A DNA stretch of 64,000 bases from Myxococcus guangdongensis (GTDB lineage Bacteria > Myxococcota > Myxococcia > Myxococcales > Myxococcaceae). This document shows positions 1 to 7,329 of this stretch, in pieces. Below the pieces are notes generated by a model. That model had not been told where the DNA came from. It saw nothing but the letters and a program-made list of their open reading frames with translations, and did not search any database. The stretch is taken from assembly GCF_024198255.1 (NCBI RefSeq), contig NZ_JAJVKW010000001.1, forward strand, positions 496,001 to 560,000, written 5' to 3'. Position 1 is the first letter of the stretch. Each line of letters opens with the position of its first letter. Made by a program: the position numbers and the translations under genes.

Positions 1-3
1 CGC

Positions 4-594
4 TCAGGACGGGGACGGCGGCGTCTGCGACGCCTCGGGGCTGTCCGCGCGAATCTTGCGCGAGTTCTCGACCAGCTCGCGCCAGGACGCCTCATACTCC
101 CCTCGCAACCGCGCCCACTCACCGCCCCGGGCCTTCATCAGTCGCCGCAGCGACTCACCCGTGCTGGAGAACGACGAGCGCAGGAAGCGCAGCTCCTCCT
201 TCGTGAGCAACGAGTCCTCCGCGCGGGAGCGGGAGATGTCCGCCTCGTACCCGTCGAACTGGGCCCCCAACTGCCGCAGCTCCGCCTCGCGCTTGCGCTC
301 ATAGGCCGCGCGCTTCAAGCCCGCATGCTCCTCCGCGTCGTCGAGCGACTTGCGGGTGTCGTCACAGGCGCGCAGCAGCTCCTGCTTGCCCCGCTCGAAG
401 TCCTCGGTGCCGCGCTGACGCAGCTCCTCCAGCTTGCGGCGGAACGCCTCGCGGCGCTCCTTCACGCCCCTCAGCTCCTGCACCTCGTCCTGTGCCTGGC
501 GGATGTCGGACTGCGCCTCGACCTCGGCGATTCGCGCGTCGATGCGCTGTTTCTCGGCGTCCATCTTCTGCAGGTAAGCCTCGCGCTCGTTCAT
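4..594 (-). CDS. Coiled-coil protein of unknown function
   Basis: I do not recognise a family for this 196-aa protein. Residues 1-110 are almost all Glu, Arg, Lys, Ala and Gln with heptad spacing, the pattern of a long coiled coil. A second charged helical stretch covers about 130-180, and the C-terminus is a short Pro/Ser tail. There is no signal peptide or membrane segment, so it should be cytoplasmic. The start is supported by AGGAGG about ten bases upstream of the ATG. It is transcribed away from the methyltransferase gene at 756 across a 161-bp divergent region. It could be a structural or scaffolding protein, but nothing in the sequence fixes a role. Confidence 0.75.
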   Translation of the reverse strand: MNEREAYLQKMDAEKQRIDARIAEVEAQSDIRQAQDEVQELRGVKERREAFRRKLEELRQRGTEDFERGKQELLRACDDTRKSLDDAEEHAGLKRAAYERKREAELRQLGAQFDGYEADISRSRAEDSLLTKEELRFLRSSFSSTGESLRRLMKARGGEWARLRGEYEASWRELVENSRKIRADSPEASQTPPSPS

Positions 595-755
595 GGCCTG
601 GATGCCTCCTCAAGGTGAGACGCCGCGACCTGGCGTCCTCGCGGGGATATGGATGAGGACGGCGTGGGACATCGGGCACAGGCGAAGGCACGAGGGCCGG
701 GCGTGCCGCGCGGAGTGCTTGACCCCGGGCCCGCTCCAGGCGATGAGCCGGGCGC

Positions 756-1439
756 ATGAAGCCCTGGGAGACACTCGAGAGCGCCGACGTCCCGGACGTG
801 GGGGACCTCACCCTGGTCCGCCGAGGGGACGAGTACGTCCTGCGCGTGCGCGGACAGACGCTGATGTCCAGCCGCATGCACGGCTCCGAGGAGGCGCTCG
901 CGAAGGCCGGCTGCGCGGAGCTGGCGAGCCGGGGCACCGGACGGGTGCTCGTCGGTGGGCTCGGCTTTGGCTACACGGTGCGCGCCGTGCTGGACGCCGT
1001 GGGGCCGGGTGTCGAGGTCACCGTGGCGGAGCTGCTCCCCACGGTCGTCGCCTGGAACCGGGGGCCTCACCTGTCGCCCCTCGCCGGTGCGCCGCTGGAG
1101 GACAAGCGCGTCTCCGTGGTCGAGGCCGACGTCAGTCGCGTCATGGCTCGCAACCCGCAGACGTTCGACACCATCCTGCTCGACGTGGACAACGGCCCCA
1201 CCGCGCTCACCCATCCGGACAACCAGGGCCTCTACGGCCTGCCCGGCCTGTCCAACGCGGCGCGCGCCCTGCGCTCCGGTGGCACGCTCGGCGTCTGGAG
1301 CGCCGGCCCCGCCCCGAGCTTCGAGCGCCGACTGGAGAAGTGCGGCTTCACCGTGGAGGTCCTCCACCCCCACGCCCACGGCACCAAGGGCCCCCGCCAC
1401 GTGCTCTTCATCGCCCGCCTGGGCAAGGGCCGCCGCTGA
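756..1439 (+). CDS. Spermidine synthase-like methyltransferase-fold protein
   Basis: This 227-aa protein has the class I SAM-dependent methyltransferase fold as used in SpeE-like proteins. A glycine-rich loop (VLVGGLGFGYT, about 64-74) is followed by an acidic strand end (VTVAELLPTVV) and the post-motif FDTILLDVDNGP. The N-terminal beta domain of true spermidine synthases is short here. The usual gatekeeper residues for putrescine and decarboxylated SAM are not evident, so polyamine synthesis is not assured. It is soluble and probably monocistronic. Two further SpeE-like domains lie in this window, fused to membrane domains (42393 and 51377). The fold is confident and the substrate is unknown. 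Confidence 0.75.
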   Translation: MKPWETLESADVPDVGDLTLVRRGDEYVLRVRGQTLMSSRMHGSEEALAKAGCAELASRGTGRVLVGGLGFGYTVRAVLDAVGPGVEVTVAELLPTVVAWNRGPHLSPLAGAPLEDKRVSVVEADVSRVMARNPQTFDTILLDVDNGPTALTHPDNQGLYGLPGLSNAARALRSGGTLGVWSAGPAPSFERRLEKCGFTVEVLHPHAHGTKGPRHVLFIARLGKGRR

Positions 1440-1464
1440 AGCCCCAGCGTCGAAGGGCTCGACA

Positions 1465-1486
1465 GAATATGATGACCGGTATATTC
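1465..1486 (+). promoter_or_regulatory. TetR operator (LmrA/YxaF-box-like), autoregulatory
   Basis: An imperfect palindrome with GAATAT and ATATTC arms lies 8 bp before the GTG of the TetR gene. Its core, AATATGATGACCGGTATA (1466-1483), matches most positions of the LmrA/YxaF box consensus as I remember it from Bacillus subtilis. A closer match lies before the SDR gene at 2148. Position and similarity suggest that the regulator represses itself; this is inference. Confidence 0.6.
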
Positions 1487-1494
1487 ATCCGGTC

Positions 1495-2067
1495 GTGAGC
1501 AAGGGAGAGGACACTCGTCGGCGGATGATTGCCGCCGCGGCGGAGATGCTGGAGCGCTCGGGGTATGCCGGCGCGGGCATCAATGAGCTGCTCGAGGCCG
1601 GCAAGGCGCCTCGGGGCTCGCTCTACTTCCATTTCCCAGGGGGCAAGGAGCAGCTCGCCATCGAAGCCCTCCAGGCTTCGTCCGCGGAGGTGACGCGGCT
1701 GCTCGGCGAGCACCTCGCCTCGTCCAAGGGCCTCGTCACCGGACTGCGTCGCGCGCTCGCGCAGCTGGCCGACCGGGCCGAGGCCTCTGGCTTCGAGAAG
1801 GGCTGCCCCGTCTCCGCCGTGGTGCTGTCCTCCGGCGCCACGCCCGAGCCAGTTCGCGCCGCCGCCGCCGAGGCGCTCCAGTCCTGGCAGCAACTGCTCA
1901 CCGAGCGGCTCCGGGCCGAGGGACTCACGGCCGCCGAGTCGCGCCGCCGCGCCGCCCTGGTGCTCTCCTCCATCGAGGGCGCGCTCTTGCTCATGCGCGC
2001 CCACCGCAGCCGGGCTCCCGTCGAGGAGCTCTCCAAGGAACTGGAGCGCCTGCTCTCACTCGATTGA
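1495..2067 (+). CDS. TetR-family repressor, LmrA/YxaF type
   Basis: A 190-aa TetR-family transcription factor. The N-terminal helix-turn-helix includes GAGINELLEAGKAPRGSLYF, with the typical SLYFHF recognition-helix end. The C-terminal ligand domain contains CPVSAVVLSS, as in the LmrA/YxaF group that senses small hydrophobic or flavonoid-like ligands. The GTG at 1495 is chosen because the helix-turn-helix begins about ten residues later and the palindromic operator ends just upstream. No strong Shine-Dalgarno is visible, since the operator occupies that space. The downstream SDR gene (2148) carries the same type of box, so it is the probable target. The inducer is unknown. Confidence 0.88.
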   Translation: MSKGEDTRRRMIAAAAEMLERSGYAGAGINELLEAGKAPRGSLYFHFPGGKEQLAIEALQASSAEVTRLLGEHLASSKGLVTGLRRALAQLADRAEASGFEKGCPVSAVVLSSGATPEPVRAAAAEALQSWQQLLTERLRAEGLTAAESRRRAALVLSSIEGALLLMRAHRSRAPVEELSKELERLLSLD

Positions 2068-2069
2068 TT

Positions 2070-2098
2070 GCGGCCCACGCCGTGCGCGGATGGGCCGC
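2070..2098 (+). terminator. Possible hairpin after the TetR gene
   Basis: GCGGCCCA and TGGGCCGC form a perfect 8-bp stem around a 13-base loop directly after the TetR stop codon. There is no T-run, so it may attenuate rather than terminate transcription. Confidence 0.35.
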
Positions 2099-2114
2099 GT
2101 CGGCGCGACTCCAG

Positions 2115-2136
2115 AATATGTAGACTGGTCTATATA
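2115..2136 (+). promoter_or_regulatory. TetR operator before the SDR gene (LmrA/YxaF-box-like)
   Basis: Bases 2117-2136 form a 20-bp palindrome, TATGTAGACTGGTCTATATA, with one mismatched pair and perfect TAGAC/GTCTA inner arms. The 18 bases from 2115 match all but one position of the LmrA/YxaF box consensus as I recall it (AWTATAtagaNYGgTCTA). The site lies 11-33 bp before the ATG at 2148, where a bound repressor would block initiation. A related site precedes the TetR gene, so the pair looks like a two-target regulon. Confidence 0.72.
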
Positions 2137-2147
2137 CTGAGGTTGTC

Positions 2148-3236
2148 ATGAAGGATTCGTCACCGGACTCACTCGTCATCGGCGCCACGGGATTGCTGGG
2201 GCGCTGGCTCGTGCCGGAGCTGACGCGGCGCGGACGACACGTCGCCGTGCTCTCTCGCAACGCCCAGGCGCGCAGCCAGTCCTACCGGGACTGGGTGGCG
2301 GCGCTCGGAGGCGCCCCCGAGCGACTCGTGTTCCTCGAGGGGGACTTGGACGCGCCGCGCCTGGGGCTCACGCCAGAGGACCGCGCGGCCCTCCAGGGCG
2401 TGTGCGACGTGTTCCACCTGGGCGCGCGCTTCGCCTGGCATCTGTCACCCGAGGAGGCTCAGCGCACCAACGTGGAGGGGACTCGCGCCGTGGTGGAGCT
2501 GGCCGCGGACCTGCCCGCGCTGCGCCGGCTCGTGCTCGTGGGGGGCTATCGCATCGGCCCGCGCCTCGACACCTCGGGGAGAATCGTCCCCGCGCCCCCG
2601 CTGAGCTTCGCGGACTCGGGCGCCTATGAGACATCCAAGGCCCTGTCCCACCAGATAGCCGTGGAGACCGCCGCGAGGCTCGGGGTCCCCCTCACCACGG
2701 TGCACCCGTCCTCCGTCATCGGAGACAGCCGCACCGGCGCGACGGTGCAGAGCCTGGGGCTCGGCGACACCGTGGCCCATGTCCATGCCGGGAAGATGCC
2801 CGTCCTCCTGGGCTCGAAGGACACCTTCGTCCCCGTCGTCGCCGTGGACACGGTGGCGCGCTTCATGGCGGGCGTGGTGGAGGTGCCGGAGGCCGCCGGT
2901 CAGGAGTACACGCTGATGGACCCAGGCTCGCCCACGTTCCACGAGATGATTCGCTGGGCCGCGCGACGCTCGGGGCGATGCGCGCCCCGCCTGTCGCTGC
3001 CCGTCTCGTGGGTGCGCTGGCTGCCCGAGCGACTGTTGGGCGCGGCCACCGAGTCGCTCGACTTCCTCGACACCGCCCGCTACCCCGTGGAGCCCGCACT
3101 CGCGATGGCCCAGCGGATGGGCGTGGAGCTGCCGCCCGTGGAGACGGTGCTGGAGCGCTGGTTCGACTTCCTGCGCGGCACGGGCTTCGCTCCCGACGTG
3201 GAGCGGGCGCGACTCGCGTCGGTGCGTCCGGGATGA
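2148..3236 (+). CDS. NAD(P)-dependent extended SDR (epimerase/dehydratase or ketoreductase type)
   Basis: A 362-aa extended short-chain dehydrogenase. The dinucleotide-binding motif is IGATGLLGRW (residues 11-20) and the catalytic YxxxK is Y160-ETS-K164. The segment NVEGTRAVVELA is typical of dihydroflavonol-reductase/3-beta-HSD-like members. The substrate cannot be read from sequence. Control by a TetR regulator of the LmrA/YxaF type suggests that expression is induced by a small hydrophobic compound, perhaps a substrate that is reduced for detoxification. It is probably monocistronic, with an 85-bp gap to the next gene. Confidence 0.82.
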   Translation: MKDSSPDSLVIGATGLLGRWLVPELTRRGRHVAVLSRNAQARSQSYRDWVAALGGAPERLVFLEGDLDAPRLGLTPEDRAALQGVCDVFHLGARFAWHLSPEEAQRTNVEGTRAVVELAADLPALRRLVLVGGYRIGPRLDTSGRIVPAPPLSFADSGAYETSKALSHQIAVETAARLGVPLTTVHPSSVIGDSRTGATVQSLGLGDTVAHVHAGKMPVLLGSKDTFVPVVAVDTVARFMAGVVEVPEAAGQEYTLMDPGSPTFHEMIRWAARRSGRCAPRLSLPVSWVRWLPERLLGAATESLDFLDTARYPVEPALAMAQRMGVELPPVETVLERWFDFLRGTGFAPDVERARLASVRPG

Positions 3237-3321
3237 CCCGGCGAGGGAGGGGCGTGGAAACCGGGGCCTCGCGCGATGTGCTGTAGTAGCCCGGCCCTCG
3301 AAACGGACCGGAGACCTCCTG

Positions 3322-4629
3322 GTGAACCGCCCTTCCCTGCTGGCCGTGCTCGTCGTCCTGCTGACCGCGCCTGACTCACGCGCGCAGCCGTCCTCCGTGC
3401 TGGGAGGACTCGACGGCCTCTACCCGGACCTGGACGCGCTGTACCGGGACTTGCACCAGCACCCCGAGCTGTCCTTCCAGGAGGAGAAGACCGCCGCGAA
3501 GCTGTCCGAGCGGCTGCGCAAGCTGGGCTTCGACGTCACCACCGGCGTCGGCGGCACGGGCGTGGTGGCGCTGCTGCGCAACGGCCCCGGGCCCACCGTC
3601 ATGCTGCGCACGGACCTGGACGCGCTGCCCATGGAGGAGAAGACGGGCCTGCCCTACGCCAGCAAGGTGCAGGTGAAGGGCGGGGATGGGCAGACGGTGC
3701 CGGTGATGCACGCCTGCGGACATGACGTGCACATGACGGTGTGGATGGGCACGGCGACGCTGCTTTCGCGCAAGAAGGACCAGTGGAAGGGCACGCTGAT
3801 GATGGTGGGCCAGCCCGCGGAGGAGATTGGAGCTGGCGCGCGGAAGATGCTCGCCGATGGGCTCTTCAAGCGCTTCCCCAAGCCCGACTTCGCGGTGGCG
3901 CTGCACAACACCACGGCGGCGCCCGCGGGCCGCGTGGAGTACGTGTCCGGTTACGCCATGGCCCACGTGGACTCGGTGGACATCACCCTCTTCGGCAAGG
4001 GCGGACACGGCGCCTACCCACACACGACGGTGGACCCCATCCTGATTGCCGCGCGCACGGTGCTCGCGCTCCAGACGCTGGTCAGCCGGGAGAAGCACCC
4101 GCTCGAGCCCGCGGTGGTGACGGTGGGCTCCATCCACGGCGGCACCAAGCACAACATCATCCCGGACGACGTGCGCCTGCAGCTCACCGTGCGCTCCTAC
4201 AAGCCCGAGGTCCGCAAGGCGCTCCTGGAGGGCATCGAGCGCGTCGCCAAGGCGGAGGCCCTGGCCTCCGGCGCCCCGCGTCCGCCCAAGGTCGACGTCA
4301 CCGAGGGCACACCCGCCACCTACAACGACCCCGCTCTCACCCGCCGCCTCACCGAGGCCGTGGTGCGCGTGCTCGGGGAGAAGAACGTGGGCGAGGCCCA
4401 GCCCGTCATGGGCGGCGAGGACTTCTCCGAGTACGGCCGCGCCGGAGTCCCCGCCGCGCTCCTGTGGCTGGGCTCGGTGGAGCCGCAGCGCTTCCTGCAG
4501 TCCCGCTCGGGCGGCGAGCCGCTCCCGTCCCTGCACTCGTCCGGCTTCATCCCGGACCGCGAGCGCACGCTGCGCACGGGCGTCACCGCGCTGACGACGT
4601 CCGCGCTGGAGCTGTTGGGCAAGCCCTGA
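3322..4629 (+). CDS. Secreted M20 family amidohydrolase (hippurate hydrolase/aminoacylase type)
   Basis: A 435-aa metallopeptidase-fold hydrolase. Residues 1-21 form a Sec signal peptide (hydrophobic core LLAVLVVLLT, cleavage near SRA-QP). The M20D metal site is intact: RTDLDALP (Asp98), HACGHDVHM (His130, Cys132, His134), the catalytic pair PAEE (Glu167/168) and ALHN (His195). Family members cleave N-acyl amino acids such as hippurate or acetylated amino acids. Export suggests scavenging outside the cytoplasm. Translation begins at GTG 3322. A strong hairpin in the convergent gap follows the gene. Confidence 0.88.
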   Translation: MNRPSLLAVLVVLLTAPDSRAQPSSVLGGLDGLYPDLDALYRDLHQHPELSFQEEKTAAKLSERLRKLGFDVTTGVGGTGVVALLRNGPGPTVMLRTDLDALPMEEKTGLPYASKVQVKGGDGQTVPVMHACGHDVHMTVWMGTATLLSRKKDQWKGTLMMVGQPAEEIGAGARKMLADGLFKRFPKPDFAVALHNTTAAPAGRVEYVSGYAMAHVDSVDITLFGKGGHGAYPHTTVDPILIAARTVLALQTLVSREKHPLEPAVVTVGSIHGGTKHNIIPDDVRLQLTVRSYKPEVRKALLEGIERVAKAEALASGAPRPPKVDVTEGTPATYNDPALTRRLTEAVVRVLGEKNVGEAQPVMGGEDFSEYGRAGVPAALLWLGSVEPQRFLQSRSGGEPLPSLHSSGFIPDRERTLRTGVTALTTSALELLGKP

Positions 4630-4685
4630 GCCCGGTGAAACCACGGCCACGACGAGGGCCTCGAGGACCCTCGCCGCGGCGCGTG

Positions 4686-4719
4686 GGAGTGAGGTCGCCC
4701 CCCAAGGCGACCTCGCTCC
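4686..4719. terminator. Bidirectional terminator-like hairpin
   Basis: A 14-bp stem with one mismatch (arms 4686-4699 and 4706-4719, six-base loop) occupies the 106-bp gap between the converging M20 hydrolase gene and the Cys-rich lipoprotein gene. It is followed by AGTTTCCC on the plus strand. Its position between convergent genes suggests that it serves both. Confidence 0.6.
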
Positions 4720-4735
4720 AGTTTCCCTTCCTGCG

Positions 4736-5458
4736 CTACCGGCAGGCCCCCAGTCGGACGGAGAGGCAGCCGTCGTTCCCGCAGCGCGTGAAGCGCGCGC
4801 AGCGCTGGGCCTCGTACTCGCCGAAGGCCCGGACGGTGGTGGTGCGGCGCCCCTCCGCCGCCGTCTCCACGCACACCTCGATGTCCTGGATGGGGATGTT
4901 GGGCGTGGCGGTGAGCACCTCCGTCATCGGGTCGAACAACGCGCTGGCGGTGGCGCACTCCATCGCCTTCTGCGCCGACGTCGCGCGCACCTCCACGACC
5001 CGCACCGCACAGAACTGCTTGCTCTCGATGCCCAGGGCGAACACCGTCCCCCCGGCGTCACACGCGGTGGCGGCGATCGACTGACACGTCCCCCCCATGC
5101 AGTTGGCGCCGGCGTTGCAGACCTGGCTGCCCGACGAGTTGCAGCACGCCTCGCCGACGTCGCCACAGTTGCGGCACATCTCCCCGCCCGACTCCATCAC
5201 ACACATCAGCGAGCCGCCGCAGTACGCGGCGGAGGCGGCGACACAGCACTCCTGTCCCTCGCCGCCGCACGGCACGCACGTGCCGCTGTTGCAGGCCAGG
5301 CCCGTGTCGCAGCCCGCGGAGTCCGTCCGGCACGCGCAGCCGTTGGTTCCATACTGACTGGGGTCGCATTCGGAGTTGCCGCCCTGGCAGCTTCCGCAGC
5401 CCGCCATGACGACCATGCACAGCATCAGGAGCCCCCGCAGGGGCGAGTTCAGGTTCAC
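4736..5458 (-). CDS. Cysteine-rich lipoprotein
   Basis: A 240-aa lipoprotein. After the chosen GTG start (MNLNSPLRG...), a hydrophobic segment ends in the lipobox VMAGC. The mature part has many cysteines in short modules such as CDTGLACNSGTCVPC and CMGGTC, like the disulfide-rich repeats common in myxobacterial surface proteins. The second half is less Cys-rich and unassigned. The start is placed at 5458 because GAGGAA lies eight bases upstream; an ATG 19 codons further upstream lacks such a site. It is last in a probable four-gene minus-strand cluster of exported proteins, 53 bp after its neighbour. Function unknown. Confidence 0.75.
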   Translation of the reverse strand: MNLNSPLRGLLMLCMVVMAGCGSCQGGNSECDPSQYGTNGCACRTDSAGCDTGLACNSGTCVPCGGEGQECCVAASAAYCGGSLMCVMESGGEMCRNCGDVGEACCNSSGSQVCNAGANCMGGTCQSIAATACDAGGTVFALGIESKQFCAVRVVEVRATSAQKAMECATASALFDPMTEVLTATPNIPIQDIEVCVETAAEGRRTTTVRAFGEYEAQRCARFTRCGNDGCLSVRLGACR

Positions 5459-5511
5459 GATGGGGTTCCTCGTTGCTTGGAAGGACATGGGGTGCACCGG
5501 CTCCGCGCGGC

Positions 5512-7281
5512 TCACGGGCTGAGCACCAGGTGCACGGACTTGCCGTCGCCATTCACGGCGCGGACCAGCACCTCGAGGTTGTCGGAGATGGACAGCGCCT
5601 CCACGACGCGCAGGCCCGCCTTCTCCAGCTCCTTGGGCGCGAGCTGGGAGAGCGGGTAGCTCTTCTCTCCGTCCGGCGGGGTGATGAACGCGAGCTGGGA
5701 CTTGTCCTCACCCGTGGCCGTGCCCACCACCCAGTTGCTGGCGTTGAGGCCCAGGGCCCTCGCGGACAACACACCCTCCGGCAGGGGCAACAGCTCGCCG
5801 CCCTTCTCGCGGGTCCACCGGAAGGGCTGGCTCTGCTTGCCGGAGATGCGCGCGGTGCCCAGCACCGTGCCCACGTCGTTGAGCGCGGCGATGTCCGCCT
5901 CCAGCTCCAGGAGGATGTGACGCTCCTTGCCAGCGATGAGCGCCGCGCGAGGGCCGCTCTCCGTCTGCACCACCGCCGCCGACTCACCCATCGCATTGAA
6001 GAAGAGGCGCCCCGTGCCGAGCCCCATCAGCGCCTCGCGCTTCGCGAGACCGACCTCGTCGACGAGGTAGACGACGTCCTTGTCGTCGGGCCAGCGCACC
6101 AGCGGCGTGCCGTGCGCGTTGCCCACCAGGGCCTCATAGCCGTCGACCCGGAGCTGCGCGCCCGCCTTCACCTCGTTCGCCTTCATCCGGAACGCAGCCA
6201 GGCCCTTGTACGAGTACGCGGTGCCGAACAGGTCTCCGCTGGCGCTGACGCCCTTCACCTCGACGCGGTCCACGCCGAGCGCCTCGCGCAGCGACTGCAC
6301 GGTGGACTTGTTCGTGATGAGGCTGTCCGACTCGTCGTTCGCCAGACGGGCGATGACCGCGCCCTCGTTGGTGATGAGACGGGCAATCGACACCGTCGGG
6401 AGCTGACGCCACCGGTTGAACTCGAACACCTGGGTGACACACCGGTTGAGGGCGACCCGTTGCGACTGGACCATCCCGCCCGAGGAGCCCTGGATGACGG
6501 TGGGACCTCCCCAGTGTGCGGGCAGTCGGATGGCGAAGCGCGCGGTGCGCTGAGCCTCGGGCACGCGCACGTTGAGGACACCGACGCTCGCGTCCACGCT
6601 GAAGAGCTCCACCAGCGTTCCGCCGGCGGGCGCGGGGCTGCTCAGGACGACCTCACCCGACAGCTCCGTGGCGTTCGAGGAGGGGCAGCGGTTGGTGGAC
6701 GTCAGCACCCGAAGCGCCGCCAGACGCGGACGCGGCACGCCCGCATACGCGACGAACTGACGGACCTGCACGGGCTCTGACCAGTAGAACTTGAAGACGA
6801 TGTCCGTGTAGCCGTCCACCCAGACCTGGCTGCCACCGGTCAGCACCAGCTCGACGTTGTGCGGACACGAGGCGCTCTCGCAGTAGGGGTCATCCGCGCC
6901 GCGCACCTGACGGGCAAAGGCCTTGAGCGTGCCGCGCACGCGCGTGACGCTGTTGGCGTCGCCCAGGTAGTACGGCGAGGGCAGCGTGTCGTCGAAGGTC
7001 CAGGTGATGACGTTGCCGCTGCGCGAGCCCCACAGGTTCAGCACCAGGTCGGAGTTCACGCCGAAGGTGCGCGCAGGGACGTGCAGGTTCAGGGTGCCCG
7101 CCGACTTGGGCAGCAGCCAGTAGCCCGTAGCGTAGTCGTTGCCGCGCACGTGGATGCGCGCGGCGTTGAGGCGGACATTCGTGCCGCGCCATACGTCGTC
7201 CACGATGTCCGCGTGGGCGACTGGCGCCAGGAAGAGGCCGAGCAGGGCCACCAGGCCCAGCCCGTTGAGGATGCGATTCAT
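5512..7281 (-). CDS. Secreted protein with HAF-repeat-like C-terminal half
   Basis: A 589-aa exported protein of unknown function. Residues 1-24 are a clear signal peptide (LGLVALLGLFLAPVAHA). The N-terminal half is beta-rich with two cysteine pairs (CESASC and others). The C-terminal half has segments such as GLNASNWVVGTATG and NDVGTVLGTARISG. These resemble HAF repeats of extracellular proteins, where an AxGIN..G.VVG core alternates with descriptive strands. The gene starts 48 bp after the HEAT-protein gene, within the same exported cluster. It may be a binding or display protein, but this is not shown. Confidence 0.7.
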   Translation of the reverse strand: MNRILNGLGLVALLGLFLAPVAHADIVDDVWRGTNVRLNAARIHVRGNDYATGYWLLPKSAGTLNLHVPARTFGVNSDLVLNLWGSRSGNVITWTFDDTLPSPYYLGDANSVTRVRGTLKAFARQVRGADDPYCESASCPHNVELVLTGGSQVWVDGYTDIVFKFYWSEPVQVRQFVAYAGVPRPRLAALRVLTSTNRCPSSNATELSGEVVLSSPAPAGGTLVELFSVDASVGVLNVRVPEAQRTARFAIRLPAHWGGPTVIQGSSGGMVQSQRVALNRCVTQVFEFNRWRQLPTVSIARLITNEGAVIARLANDESDSLITNKSTVQSLREALGVDRVEVKGVSASGDLFGTAYSYKGLAAFRMKANEVKAGAQLRVDGYEALVGNAHGTPLVRWPDDKDVVYLVDEVGLAKREALMGLGTGRLFFNAMGESAAVVQTESGPRAALIAGKERHILLELEADIAALNDVGTVLGTARISGKQSQPFRWTREKGGELLPLPEGVLSARALGLNASNWVVGTATGEDKSQLAFITPPDGEKSYPLSQLAPKELEKAGLRVVEALSISDNLEVLVRAVNGDGKSVHLVLSP

Positions 7282-7329
7282 GAAGTTCTCGGAGGTGTGG
7301 TGGGAGTGAAGTGAAGGCCGCGTCGGGAC

